Below, in pieces: positions 17,534 to 27,060 of a DNA stretch of 64,000 nucleotides. The DNA is from Leisingera sp. ANG-M1. Lineage in GTDB: Bacteria > Pseudomonadota > Alphaproteobacteria > Rhodobacterales > Rhodobacteraceae. Numbering within the stretch: the stretch's first letter is position 1; every line of letters starts with the position of its first letter. The position numbers and the translations under genes are program-made. The stretch spans positions 1 through 64,000 of the forward strand of contig NZ_JWLC01000020.1 of the NCBI RefSeq assembly GCF_000813745.1. The letters run 5' to 3'. Under the pieces are notes generated by a model that saw only the letters and a list, made by a program, of their open reading frames with translations, was not told the origin of the DNA and made no database searches.

Positions 17534-20500
17534 ATGCCTCTTGATGGATCTGCCGCTAAAGAAATCAAGCAACAGATGGCCCTCGCGAAGAAGCGGGAAC
17601 TGTCCTTCGGGTTGTGCTTCGGCAAGAAAATCGAAAACTCGGTCTTTCTCACCCATAAAACCAAGGCTGCCAAGATCTTGGGCAAGCAGGCAAAGTCGGA
17701 CGGCGAGACGCCGCAGTTCTCCTTCGGCACGCTGAAACTGGACGGCAAGGAGCTGTCGCTGAAGGTCGAGGGCAAGATCGTGCCCGGCATGGCCCGCAAG
17801 GCCAAGAAGATGTTCATGGTGGTGGGCCTCAAGTACAAGATCCTGATCCTGGATCCCTCCGGCGCCGTTGTTGAAACCGAAGACGACGAGGACGAGGCAG
17901 GCGACGCCCCGCAGGACGCCCCCGCCGCCAGCGGCGACACTGCCACTGAAGCACCGGAGGATGCGCCCGAAGCCGGTTCCTCTGAACCGGACCCGGCCGA
18001 GGCCAAGTGGAAGACCACAGCAACCAAGGTCGAGGCCAACCTGGCCAAGCTGCGCGAGATTGCCGGCATCGACCTCTCCAAGGCGCTGGCGCTGTGGAAA
18101 GCAATCCAGGCCAAGGCCGAAAGCGGCGGCTATGCCGCGGCGCTGGAACATGTTGCCAAACTCTCTGAAGAGATGAAAACCGCAGCCAAGGAAGCTGCAG
18201 CCAATGCCAAGCGGCAGGCGATGCTCGAAGCCAAGTGGCAGCAAGCATCCGCCAAGCTCGAGCCCCTGGTCAGCGAAGTGCTGGCGATGCAGACGCCGCA
18301 GTCCGGGAAGATCGAGGCAGTCTGGACCCAGATCACCGCCCGCGCCGCCGCAACGCCGCCGGATTACGAAGGCGCGCTCAAGGCCGTCGGCCCGCTGGCG
18401 CAAGCGATTTCCAAGGCCCGCCAAGCCGCCGCTGAAGCCGCAGAAGACACTGCCGAAGAGGCATCGCCGTCAGGCGCTCCGGCCTCCGGCGGAGACACAG
18501 CAACAGAGACCAAACAAGAAGCCCCGGCCAAAGCCTCCGGCGCTGAGGCGCCGCCCTCGGGCGATGGCGGCGATGATGCCGCCGAAGTGGACGTGGCCGA
18601 GCAGATCGCCCGCATCGAGGCCGCACTGAAGGCGCTGCGGGACGGGCCGGTCAAATCATACAACACCATGGTACCGGAGGCAGTCAGTACCACGCCTGAC
18701 AAATGGAAAGCGGCGCTCGACAAGGTCGAGGCGCTGGCCGCCCAGGCCAAGGCCAACCCCGAAGCTGCCAGCGGCGCCAAGCTGGATGCCGGCGAAAAGG
18801 CCCTCGGCGCGCTGGAAAAAGCGGTTGCCGCCGACACCGAAGCCAAGACCGCCTTCCAGAAAGCGCTGGAGATCTTCGACCTGCGGATGGTGCCGCTGAC
18901 GAGCCATCCCAAGGCCGCAGCACCTGAAATCGCGCCGGAAATTACCCGCATCAACGGCCTGCGCACGGCGGCCATCGAAAAGGCCAAGACCCACGACCTG
19001 AAAGCCGCCACCGATGACCTGAAGGCGGCCGAAAATGAGATCGCCAAGGCTGAGGTTCTGGCCGATGACTTTGCCCATTTCATGGCGCTCGACCCGGACC
19101 GCAAAGCGCTGGCGGATGCCGACCGCGGCAAGACCACCGGCGATCCGGCCTTGGACGACTCGGCCCGCGAAATGGAGCGGCTATATGATGCCGCGCAGCA
19201 GGACAAGGCTGCCAAGAAGTTCAAGGACGGCGTCAAAAAGCTGGAGCAGATTGCCGACGTCAATGCCAAAACCGCCAAGGTGAAAACCCTGCGCAAACGC
19301 TATGACGACTGGCGCCCGAAGGCCAAGACCTGGGTCGACAGCTGGGCGGGCCTCGCCGTAGCCGTGAAAAACCTGCTCAAGGACAAGCTGGACGAGGCCA
19401 ACGGCTATTATAACGATTCAGACGTGGCCACGAGCAAAGACTACGGCGAGTCGGTCAAATTGCTTGGCAAGTTCTGGAATGTGCGGCCCTTCATCGAAAA
19501 GGAAATTCCCGTCGTCCAGCAATACCCGCCAAAGCTGACAGCCTTCGAGGCCAAGCTGAAGGACTTCAAGGACCACGACGGGGCGTCCGGCATCCAGGTC
19601 ATCATCCTGAAGATGGAAGCGGATCTGGCCTCGGCCAAGTCCGAGGCGGCGCTGCACAAATTCTCCTCGGCGCTGGCTCTGCTTGATGCGACACAAGGCG
19701 ATTGGGCCAAAGCCACAGCCCAGGCGGATGCCTGCAAGGCTTACAAGGAAAAGCGGGTTGCCGTGCAAGGCAAGATCGACGCCCTGAAAAACGTGCCCCC
19801 GGCCGAACCGATGGTGGCCGACGCCAAGGCGCTGATGGCCGAGGCTGCAGCGCTGGCGCTGAAACACGACTACCCGGCCGGCAGCAAGGCGCTGGACGAG
19901 GCCGAAAAGCGCGTCGGCAATGCCAAGGCCGCAGCCGACGCCTCGGTCGAGCTGGACGGCATGACCGACACCGCCGCGCTCGACGATCTCAAGAAAAACT
20001 GGGACCCGGCCTTCAAGGTCTTCACCGGCATCCGCGACAAGGTCGTTGCAGCCGACACCGGCAATGACTTCACCGCGTTGATCGCCAAGGCGCAGCTGCC
20101 CGCGGCCGAAGCGGAAAAGGCAAAGACCGCCAAGAAATGGGACGATGCGCGGGCGCATCTGGACAGCGCCATCTCGAACCTGAAAATGGCCATGGTGCTG
20201 ATCCACCAGCACCGCGCCTATGGCGATCTGAAGACCTCGCTGACCGCCAAGGCCGCCGCCCTGGCGCCGCTGAACGACACCAACTGCATTCAGCCGCATA
20301 TCGACGACATCACCCGGCTGACCGGCGAGGCCGACAATCTGATCAAGCCGGAAGGCTATGACTACAAGGGCGCCGAAGCCAAGCTGGGCGAAGCCCGCAA
20401 GATCGAAGAGCAGGCCCGCGCGGACGGTGCGCTGTTCCAAACCATCAAGGCCGACCGGGCCAAAGGGGCTGCGGTCATCGCCAAGATCGTGACCGAGGGC

Positions 20501-23071
20501 GGAGCGGTCGAAACCCAGCTGACCCACCGCAAGACCGAGATCCAGACGCTGCTGGACGAAAGCACCGCCAAGCAGACGGCCCGCGACTTCAAGGGTGCGG
20601 CCGAAAAGGCCAGCGCGGCTGCGGGCTGGGAAAAGGCTACGGATGAGGATCTGAAGACGCTGAAAACCGTGCTGGGCTGGGAGAACCAGTATTTTGTTAC
20701 GCCGCGCGCAGCGCTGGTCGGCCCCGGCAAGGAGGCCGGGGTGCATCAGATCGCCCGCGCCGATGCGGCTTATGCCAAATACGAGGCGGCCAAGGCCGCC
20801 CATACTTACTCTCTGGCGCTGCGGCTGTTTGAAAAAGCCTATCAGGCGATCCTGGCCTGCCAGCGGCTGATTGCCGCCGCAGACCTGTACAAACCCGCCG
20901 AGACCGATGCCAAGGCAGCGGTGGATGCGCTGGCGCCCGAACGAAACGGCGCCACCGAAGACCGGATCAAAGCGCTGGAGGACCGCTTTACAGCGGCCAA
21001 GATCGACACCGCCAAAACCGACCTGACCGACAACGACTATTCCCAGGCCGAAAAGCTGATGAAGTCGATCACCGCAGATGCCAAGGCCCTGCTCGCCTCG
21101 GTCAAAGGCTCGTCGGACTATGAGCCCGCCCGCGCCGCGGCCGAAGCCAAGCTGACCGAGGCCAAGGCCCACAAACACGCCGATGCGATCCAGGCGCAGC
21201 TCACCCGGCTGTCGAAAAAGTACGAAAACCTCGTCAAACTGGCCCCCAGCGATTACGCAACCGCCAAGACCATGGCCGAAGAGGTAACAGCCTCAGCCGA
21301 GGAGGCGATCAGTTCGGCGGGCACCCAGGGCATTCTGGAGGCGGTGAACGGCGCCATCGGCGGCGACGAAGACAGCGCACCCTGGTGGCCGCAGGTGCAG
21401 GCCGCGAAACTGGCCATCAATGGCGTCGGCCTGCGCGAGAATGCAGCGGTGGCCAAGACCCAGCTGGATCTGGCCAATACCGAGATCGAGAACTGCCAGA
21501 AGGACGGGCTGGACGCCAAAACCGCCAAGGGCCACCTGCTGGCCGCGCTCGAAGCCTGCAACACGGCCAACGAGGTGATCTCGCAATACGCCTTCATCAT
21601 ACAGGAAATCACCCGTGCCCGCGCCGGCATCGGATCGGTCCGCGGCCATGCCGAGGCCGCCTATGTGAAGGATGAGCTGGACGAGGCCGAAAAGCTGCTG
21701 GACGGCGCCGAAACCGCGGCCAAGGCCGGGCAGAACTACACCAAAGTCAGCGCCGACATCGAAAAGGCAATTGCGCTCACCAAGACCGCGCAGGAGCTGG
21801 CCGATCTCTACAAACAATACAAGGAGCTGCGCGCCAAGCCCGAGGTGGAGCCGCGCCTGGCGGTGCTGGAAAAGCACGAGCACCGCTATGCCATCAAAGC
21901 CAGCATCGACACCATGCGCAAAAAACTGGCTGACGCGGCGGCACAGGCGGCCTCCAAGAACACGGCCGAGGCCATCAAGCTCTTGGAAGAGGCCCGCGCC
22001 ATCGGCACCAGCGCCTTTGTCATGGCCGAAATGCGTGCCAACAATCCCCCCAAACCGGAGGACATCAAGGAAATCCTGTCGCGGCCCAATGGCACCGACG
22101 AACTGGACGCGATGATCGACAATCTTGAGCCGGAGGCTCAGCGCGCCGTTGTCAAAGTTGCTTTCAAGGAGCGTTTCGGCTGCGATATCAAAAACTTCAG
22201 CAACGAAAACCTGGCGCCTGCCAGCGAAATTGCCGATGCCGATCTGAAGGGCCCCAACATCGTTGCCTTCTACAAGGCAATGCAGGACCTGCCGCTGGAC
22301 CACACCCTGAACAACGACTCGCTCAAAAGCTTCGCCATCAACGAGGCAGCAAAAGGCGGCTCGATGTACCAGGGCGACAAAAAGCGGATCGTGATGCACG
22401 AAGGCGACGCCGGCCTGTCGCCCAATTACGCCTTCGGCAGCGACGATGCCGTGGGCAGCCTGGACGATGCCGCCACTCCGGAGGAACGGGCCGAGCTGGA
22501 GAAATGCAAACCGGCCAACGACGAGCCGGTCACTTTCTTCAACTGGAACACCCTGCATGAGGTGGGCCATGCGGTGGACGACAAGAAAGGCTTCATGAAC
22601 AGCAACGGCGGCAAGAAGGACTACGGCGGCTGGACCGAACACGGCATGGATATTGCCGGCATCGCCGAGAAGATCGCAACCAAGTTCAGCTACGACAAAG
22701 CCTATGTCACTGAATACATGGCGCATAACAAAAGCGCCCATGTGCCGGACAAGCCCGCGGATGAGACCTGCTCGGACGAAGACTGGGAGGCCCGGCGCAT
22801 CAAGATGCAGGCCTTTGTCGACATGGCCTCGGAGCCGGCCAAGCCCTGGTCCAGCATGGCCACGGCCAAGAAGCTGGCGATTGGCGGGGTGGTCTATCAG
22901 GAAAGCTACACCAATGCCTGGAACTCCTATCTGCTCAGCGAGCGGGCCAAGGGGATCACCGGCTATCAATTCCGGGCCCCGGGCGAATGGTTCTCCGAGC
23001 TCTATGCCGCTTATCATTCGGGCAAGCTGAAACCGAACCATCCGGCGGTTGGCTGGCTGTCAAAACTCTGA
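17534..23071 (+). CDS. giant helical-repeat protein with C-terminal HExxH metalloprotease-like domain
   Basis: An 1845-residue protein with no signal peptide or membrane segment. Residues 1-113 form a compact lead domain (FGLCFGKKIENSVFLTHK... KYKILILDPSG). An acidic Ala/Pro linker follows (114-155), with a second at about 300-350. From 200 to 1490 a helical motif recurs, aromatic or hydrophobic residue then xxAxxxLxxA, at residues 200, 278, 417, 489, 563, 637, 710, 780, 869, 944, 1019, 1092, 1169, 1241, 1326, 1402 and 1477, a period near 75. The C-terminal 330 residues carry LHEVGHAVDD (His1675, Glu1676, His1679) and a later GEWFSELY (Glu1818, Glu1822) that could supply the third zinc ligand, as in gluzincins. 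AGGAG at 17522 fixes the start. The family is not recognised. It could be a cytoplasmic toxin or effector protease, or a structural protein with a protease head. Confidence 0.8.
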   Translation: MPLDGSAAKEIKQQMALAKKRELSFGLCFGKKIENSVFLTHKTKAAKILGKQAKSDGETPQFSFGTLKLDGKELSLKVEGKIVPGMARKAKKMFMVVGLKYKILILDPSGAVVETEDDEDEAGDAPQDAPAASGDTATEAPEDAPEAGSSEPDPAEAKWKTTATKVEANLAKLREIAGIDLSKALALWKAIQAKAESGGYAAALEHVAKLSEEMKTAAKEAAANAKRQAMLEAKWQQASAKLEPLVSEVLAMQTPQSGKIEAVWTQITARAAATPPDYEGALKAVGPLAQAISKARQAAAEAAEDTAEEASPSGAPASGGDTATETKQEAPAKASGAEAPPSGDGGDDAAEVDVAEQIARIEAALKALRDGPVKSYNTMVPEAVSTTPDKWKAALDKVEALAAQAKANPEAASGAKLDAGEKALGALEKAVAADTEAKTAFQKALEIFDLRMVPLTSHPKAAAPEIAPEITRINGLRTAAIEKAKTHDLKAATDDLKAAENEIAKAEVLADDFAHFMALDPDRKALADADRGKTTGDPALDDSAREMERLYDAAQQDKAAKKFKDGVKKLEQIADVNAKTAKVKTLRKRYDDWRPKAKTWVDSWAGLAVAVKNLLKDKLDEANGYYNDSDVATSKDYGESVKLLGKFWNVRPFIEKEIPVVQQYPPKLTAFEAKLKDFKDHDGASGIQVIILKMEADLASAKSEAALHKFSSALALLDATQGDWAKATAQADACKAYKEKRVAVQGKIDALKNVPPAEPMVADAKALMAEAAALALKHDYPAGSKALDEAEKRVGNAKAAADASVELDGMTDTAALDDLKKNWDPAFKVFTGIRDKVVAADTGNDFTALIAKAQLPAAEAEKAKTAKKWDDARAHLDSAISNLKMAMVLIHQHRAYGDLKTSLTAKAAALAPLNDTNCIQPHIDDITRLTGEADNLIKPEGYDYKGAEAKLGEARKIEEQARADGALFQTIKADRAKGAAVIAKIVTEGGAVETQLTHRKTEIQTLLDESTAKQTARDFKGAAEKASAAAGWEKATDEDLKTLKTVLGWENQYFVTPRAALVGPGKEAGVHQIARADAAYAKYEAAKAAHTYSLALRLFEKAYQAILACQRLIAAADLYKPAETDAKAAVDALAPERNGATEDRIKALEDRFTAAKIDTAKTDLTDNDYSQAEKLMKSITADAKALLASVKGSSDYEPARAAAEAKLTEAKAHKHADAIQAQLTRLSKKYENLVKLAPSDYATAKTMAEEVTASAEEAISSAGTQGILEAVNGAIGGDEDSAPWWPQVQAAKLAINGVGLRENAAVAKTQLDLANTEIENCQKDGLDAKTAKGHLLAALEACNTANEVISQYAFIIQEITRARAGIGSVRGHAEAAYVKDELDEAEKLLDGAETAAKAGQNYTKVSADIEKAIALTKTAQELADLYKQYKELRAKPEVEPRLAVLEKHEHRYAIKASIDTMRKKLADAAAQAASKNTAEAIKLLEEARAIGTSAFVMAEMRANNPPKPEDIKEILSRPNGTDELDAMIDNLEPEAQRAVVKVAFKERFGCDIKNFSNENLAPASEIADADLKGPNIVAFYKAMQDLPLDHTLNNDSLKSFAINEAAKGGSMYQGDKKRIVMHEGDAGLSPNYAFGSDDAVGSLDDAATPEERAELEKCKPANDEPVTFFNWNTLHEVGHAVDDKKGFMNSNGGKKDYGGWTEHGMDIAGIAEKIATKFSYDKAYVTEYMAHNKSAHVPDKPADETCSDEDWEARRIKMQAFVDMASEPAKPWSSMATAKKLAIGGVVYQESYTNAWNSYLLSERAKGITGYQFRAPGEWFSELYAAYHSGKLKPNHPAVGWLSKL

Positions 23072-23107
23072 GCGCTGGAAATGGAACAACAAAAGGGCTG
23101 TTGACCG

Positions 23108-23812
23108 ATGTCGTTATTTCACCCCGTCAACCTGGTCTGCCCGCAGTGCGAGGCACCGGTGACCATGATGGCTGTTGGCAGCGTCAATGCCGATCGCCGC
23201 CCGGACCTGAGAGAGGATATTCTCTCGGACCGGTTCCAGGACATGTCCTGCGAGGCTTGCTCCGAAAGCTTCCGCCTGCAGCCGCAATTCAATTACCTGG
23301 ACGCAGGCCGCGGCCAGTGGATTGCAGCCATGCCCGCAAACCGCCTGCGCGATCATCTGGAGCTTGAAGACGAGGCGCGGGAGCTGTTTTCAACCAGCTA
23401 TGGCGACGCTGCACCCGCGGCGGCGCGGGATGTGGGCGGCGGGCTGGCAGTGCGCCTCACCTTCGGCTGGCCGGCGGTTCGGGAAAAGCTGCTGGTGCGG
23501 CAGCTGGAATTGGATGACGTGATCGTGGAGATGATGAAACTGCACATCCTGCGCAGCGTCGAATCCGTGCCTCTGGCCGAAGGCATCGAGCTGCGGCTGA
23601 CCGGCACCGATGACGACACCGGCGGCTATGTCTTTGCCTGGCTGGAAACCGCATCAGAGCAATATATCGAGTATCTGACCGTTCCCGCAGAACTTTACGA
23701 GGCGATCCACGCCAATCCCGACGGGTGGCAGGCGATCAGGGACCGGCTCGAAACCGGGCCGTTTGTCGATATGCAAAAACTCTACATGGGTGAAGGCCGG
23801 GCAGCCGGATAG
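23108..23812 (+). CDS. CpXC-domain zinc-ribbon protein
   Basis: A 234-residue soluble protein. Its N-terminus has LVCPQCEAPV and, about 40 residues later, MSCEACSESF, the paired CxxC layout of a CpXC-type zinc ribbon. The rest is acidic, mixed helix and strand, with no catalytic motif. It begins 37 bases after the giant metalloprotease-like gene on the same strand, so the two are probably cotranscribed. A chaperone, immunity or adaptor role for the giant protein is possible but only inferred from position. Confidence 0.7.
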   Translation: MSLFHPVNLVCPQCEAPVTMMAVGSVNADRRPDLREDILSDRFQDMSCEACSESFRLQPQFNYLDAGRGQWIAAMPANRLRDHLELEDEARELFSTSYGDAAPAAARDVGGGLAVRLTFGWPAVREKLLVRQLELDDVIVEMMKLHILRSVESVPLAEGIELRLTGTDDDTGGYVFAWLETASEQYIEYLTVPAELYEAIHANPDGWQAIRDRLETGPFVDMQKLYMGEGRAAG

Positions 23813-23842
23813 CCCGGCCCGCTGCGGCTCGGCGCTGCGCCG

Positions 23843-24865
23843 CTAGGCGCTCGCCCGGACCACGATTTCGCCAAGGAAACTGCAGTTGTCATCGCGGTTC
23901 TCAGCGTTCTGCAGGATCTCGACCAGCCGCTCTGCCATCCGGGTGATCGGCTGCCGGTACGTGGTCAGCTGATAATTCGGCCGCGCCGCCTGCGGCACGT
24001 CGTCAAAGCCGGTAACGGCAATATCCTCCGGCACCCGCAGGTTCATTTCGTGGCGGATAGCATCGATCGCCCCCATCGCCAGCGCATCGTTCTCGCAGAC
24101 CAGCACATCCGGCAGATCGGCCCGCGCCCGGCCCTTCAGAGTCTGTGTCGCGATGCCATAGGCCAGGTTTGAATCATAGCTTTCCACCCCGATCACCTCG
24201 GGCTGCACCCCTGTCTCCTGCTGCCACAGCTCGACAAAGGTCTCCTTGCGCCGCAAATGCGCTGAGTGCGTATCAGGCCCGGCCAGGAACATCGGCTTGC
24301 GGTAGCCGCGCGACAGCACATAGGCCGTCATCTCCCGCATAGCTTCCCGGTCATCCACCGAGATCGAAATGGTATTGGCGTTTTCCGAGCTGCGGGCAAA
24401 GATGATCAGCTTCTTCACCCGCCGCGCGCCGGTGGCGGCATTCAGCAATGCGTCGCTGAACTGCAGCCCGATCAGGATCGCCGCATCGACACGGCGCTGG
24501 CTGGCCGACAGCAGCGCGTGGTTGGTCTCGGTGCCGTCCAGCGTGTTGACCAGCAGCGTGTCCCAGCCGTTCTTGCGCAAGACCCGGGTCAGCCGCTCCA
24601 GCATCACCAGCTTATGCGGATTATTGAAGTCGTCAATCAGCAGCGCCACAAGGTTCGAACGCTCCGAGGCCAGGCTGGCCGCCTGCAAATCCGGCAGGTA
24701 CCCCACAGCTTCAGCTGCTGCCAGCACCTTGGCCCTGGTCTTGGGGGAGATCGAAGCATCCTTCTTGAACGCCCGGCTCACCGTCCAGCGCGAAACGCCC
24801 GCCGCCTCGGCGACATCATCGGCGGTGACCGTCTGGTCGGCATGGCTGGAATCGGTCTCAGTCAT
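23843..24865 (-). CDS. LacI-family regulator of the inositol locus
   Basis: A 340-residue protein. The N-terminal helix-turn-helix (VTADDVAEAAGVSRWTVSRAFKKDASISPKTRAKVLAAAEAVGYLP) is classic LacI, followed by a sugar-binding-protein-like effector domain with FDDVPQAARPNYQLTTYRQP at the C-terminal side. It is transcribed away from iolG. The twin palindromes between them are almost certainly its operators. The inducer is probably inositol or an early catabolite. Many inositol loci use RpiR- or DeoR-type IolR instead, so a LacI member is a lineage-specific solution. Confidence 0.88.
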   Translation of the reverse strand: MTETDSSHADQTVTADDVAEAAGVSRWTVSRAFKKDASISPKTRAKVLAAAEAVGYLPDLQAASLASERSNLVALLIDDFNNPHKLVMLERLTRVLRKNGWDTLLVNTLDGTETNHALLSASQRRVDAAILIGLQFSDALLNAATGARRVKKLIIFARSSENANTISISVDDREAMREMTAYVLSRGYRKPMFLAGPDTHSAHLRRKETFVELWQQETGVQPEVIGVESYDSNLAYGIATQTLKGRARADLPDVLVCENDALAMGAIDAIRHEMNLRVPEDIAVTGFDDVPQAARPNYQLTTYRQPITRMAERLVEILQNAENRDDNCSFLGEIVVRASA

Positions 24866-24930
24866 CTCTCTCTCCGTGCTGCCTCCCTAATTCAGATTCG
24901 GCGTCAATGGTAGCGGTTCCCTGCTCCTTT

Positions 24931-24944
24931 TGCACGCGCGTGCA
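24931..24944. promoter_or_regulatory. LacI-type operator, copy 1
   Basis: TGCACGCGCGTGCA, a perfect 14-bp palindrome with a central CG step, typical of LacI-family operators. It lies between the divergent LacI gene and iolG. Confidence 0.8.
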
Positions 24945-24953
24945 GAATTTTCT

Positions 24954-24967
24954 TGCACGCGCGTGCA
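24954..24967. promoter_or_regulatory. LacI-type operator, copy 2
   Basis: A second identical TGCACGCGCGTGCA, 23 bp centre to centre from the first, close to two helical turns, so two dimers could bind on the same face. It lies about 52 bases before the iolG start and would block both promoters. Confidence 0.8.
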
Positions 24968-25018
24968 AACCGGTGTTCGTTATGGCCTCAACAGCGATTG
25001 CGGATTCGGGAGAGAGAG

Positions 25019-26011
25019 ATGCTGAAGGTTGGTTTGCTGGGTGCGGGCCGCATCGGGCAGGTGCATGCGGTAAACATTGCCGGGCATACAGGCAGCACCC
25101 TGGCAGCGGTGTCGGACGTGCATGAAGCCGCCGCCGCGCAACTGGCCGGGCAATTTGGCGCCCAGGCCCGGTCCTCGGAAGAGATCCTGGCGGATTCTTC
25201 GATTGACGCGGTGCTGATTGCCACCTCGACCGACACCCACTCGGACCTGATCGAGGCCGCCGCCGCCGCAGGCAAGGCGATCTTGTGCGAAAAGCCGGTC
25301 GATCTGTCGCTGCAACGCGCCCGCGCCTGCCAGGCCGCAACCTCGGACGCCAAGGCGCCGATAATGATCGGCTTCAACCGCCGCTTCGATCCGAATTTCG
25401 CGGCTCTGCAGCAGGCCGCCCAATCAGGCGAAATCGGCAAGGCCGAGCTGCTGTCGGTCACGTCCTTTGACCCGGCGCCGCCGCCGGTCAGCTATATCGA
25501 GGTCTCCGGCGGGCTGTTCCGGGACATGATGATCCACGACTTCGACATGGCCAATTTCATCATGGGAGAAGCCCCGGCCAGCATCGCCGCCACCGCCAGC
25601 GCCATTGTCGACCCGGCCATCGGCGCGGCTGGCGACGTGGACACCGCCGTGGCAACCCTGACCTACGCCGACGGCCGCATCGCCGTCATCAAAAACAGCC
25701 GCCGCGCGGTCTACGGCTATGACCAGCGGGTCGAGCTTCTGGGCTCTGAAGGGCTGCTTTCGGCCGCCAACGTGCTGGAAAACACCGTCTCCAAATCGAC
25801 CGTGGCCGGTGTCACCAGCGCCAAGCCCGAGCATTTCTTCCTGGAACGCTACATGCGCGCCTATGCGGCGGAATGGGATGCCTTCGTCGGCGCAGTGGCA
25901 AACGTTACCGAAGTCCCGGTCACACTGGCCGATGGGGTCACCGCGCTGGCGATGGCCGAAGCCGCAACCGAGGCTGCCAAGACCGGAGCCCCCGTAACAC
26001 TTGCCGAATAA
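25019..26011 (+). CDS. iolG: inositol 2-dehydrogenase
   Basis: A 330-residue Gfo/Idh/MocA-family NAD-dependent dehydrogenase expected to oxidise myo-inositol to scyllo-inosose. The Rossmann motif GLLGAGRIGQVHA is at the N-terminus, the catalytic Lys is in CEKPVDL (Lys92), and MIGFNRRFDPNF and FRDMMIHDFDMANF are characteristic of inositol dehydrogenases. The ATG at 25019 follows GGGAGAGAG, and the frame extends upstream only through the operators. It is the first gene after the LacI operators, followed by an ABC transporter for the substrate. Confidence 0.9.
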   Translation: MLKVGLLGAGRIGQVHAVNIAGHTGSTLAAVSDVHEAAAAQLAGQFGAQARSSEEILADSSIDAVLIATSTDTHSDLIEAAAAAGKAILCEKPVDLSLQRARACQAATSDAKAPIMIGFNRRFDPNFAALQQAAQSGEIGKAELLSVTSFDPAPPPVSYIEVSGGLFRDMMIHDFDMANFIMGEAPASIAATASAIVDPAIGAAGDVDTAVATLTYADGRIAVIKNSRRAVYGYDQRVELLGSEGLLSAANVLENTVSKSTVAGVTSAKPEHFFLERYMRAYAAEWDAFVGAVANVTEVPVTLADGVTALAMAEAATEAAKTGAPVTLAE

Positions 26012-26078
26012 CAGGACCAGAAGCGGGCAAAAGAGACACCGAATTTCGCAATACAATCAAATCAATAGGGAGGAAATC

Positions 26079-26999
26079 ATGAGGAAACTTCTAGCAACAG
26101 CCGCCGCCGTGGCCACCATCGCCACCGCCATGCCGGCGCTGGCTGCCGACATCATCGTGGTCGCGCACGGTCAGGCCAATGACCCGTTCTGGTCGGTGGT
26201 CAAAAACGGCGTCGAAAAGGCGGCCGAGCACACCGGCGCCAATGTCGAATACCGCGCGCCCGAGACCTTCGACATGGTCGCCATGTCACAGCTGATCGAC
26301 GCCGCCGTGAACCAGGAGCCCGACGGACTGGTGGTCTCGATCCCCGATGCCGATGCGCTTGGGCCCTCAATCGAACGCGCGGTCTCGGCCGGCATCCCGG
26401 TGATCTCGATTAACTCCGGCTCGGATGTCTCCAAGGACCTCGGCGCGCTGCTGCACGTCGGCCAGGATGAGTTCGACGCGGGCAAGGCCGCAGGCGCCAA
26501 GCTGGCCGCGATGGGCGGCACCAAGGCGATCTGTGTCAACCAAGAGGTCGGCAACGTGGCGCTTGACCTGCGCTGCGCCGGATTCACCGAAGGCTTTGGC
26601 GGCAATGCCACCGTCCTGCCCACCAGCAACGACCCCGCCGAAGTGGAATCCAAGGTGCGCGCGGCGCTGGAATCCGATCCGGATGTGGACACCGTGATGG
26701 CGCTCGGCGCCTCCACCGCGGGCGAGCCCTCGGTGGCCGCAGCCAAGGCGACCGGCCGGGACGTGAATGTCGCCACCTTCGATCTGTCGGCAGGCTTCCT
26801 GCAGGCGGTTGCCGATGGCGAGGCCGCCTTTGCCATCGACCAGCAGCAGTTCCTGCAAGGCTACATGTCGGTGAACTTCCTGGCGCTGCACGCCGACTAC
26901 GGGCTGATGCCGGGCGGCAATGTGCCTTCGGGCCCGAACCTGATCACCGCCGAAAAGGCGGCGCAGGTTGTCGGCTTGTCGGCTGAAGGCATCCGCTGA
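26079..26999 (+). CDS. sugar/inositol ABC transporter substrate-binding protein
   Basis: A 306-residue periplasmic binding protein with a clear signal peptide ([21 protein letters not shown]). The mature part follows the ribose/galactose-binding fold: [26 protein letters not shown], then [23 protein letters not shown], and [29 protein letters not shown]. The ATG at 26079 has GGGAGGAAATC upstream; the earlier in-frame start lies within iolG and lacks a signal peptide. It sits between iolG and a permease in the inositol operon, so inositol is the probable ligand. Confidence 0.88.
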   Translation: MRKLLATAAAVATIATAMPALAADIIVVAHGQANDPFWSVVKNGVEKAAEHTGANVEYRAPETFDMVAMSQLIDAAVNQEPDGLVVSIPDADALGPSIERAVSAGIPVISINSGSDVSKDLGALLHVGQDEFDAGKAAGAKLAAMGGTKAICVNQEVGNVALDLRCAGFTEGFGGNATVLPTSNDPAEVESKVRAALESDPDVDTVMALGASTAGEPSVAAAKATGRDVNVATFDLSAGFLQAVADGEAAFAIDQQQFLQGYMSVNFLALHADYGLMPGGNVPSGPNLITAEKAAQVVGLSAEGIR

Positions 27000-27014
27000 T
27001 CAAACACACCAAAT

Positions 27015-27040
27015 GGAGCGGCGCCCCGGCGCGCCGCTCC
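27015..27040 (+). other. intercistronic stem-loop between binding protein and permease
   Basis: GGAGCGGCG and CGCCGCTCC form a perfect 9-bp stem with an 8-base loop and no T tract. Such hairpins after binding-protein genes protect the upstream message and give the extra binding protein that ABC importers need. Confidence 0.6.
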
Positions 27041-27060
27041 GGCAGACAGGGGAGGCTGCA

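Noticed and set aside
19418-23041. Two long minus-strand open frames (586 and 582 residues)
   Set aside because: Both are antisense to the giant repeat gene; the sense frame has a ribosome binding site, coherent repeats and the HEVGH motif.
17534-23071. Giant protein as an eCIS core (DUF4157) effector
   Set aside because: The sequence around HEVGH does not resemble the DUF4157 motif, and no contractile injection genes are in the window.
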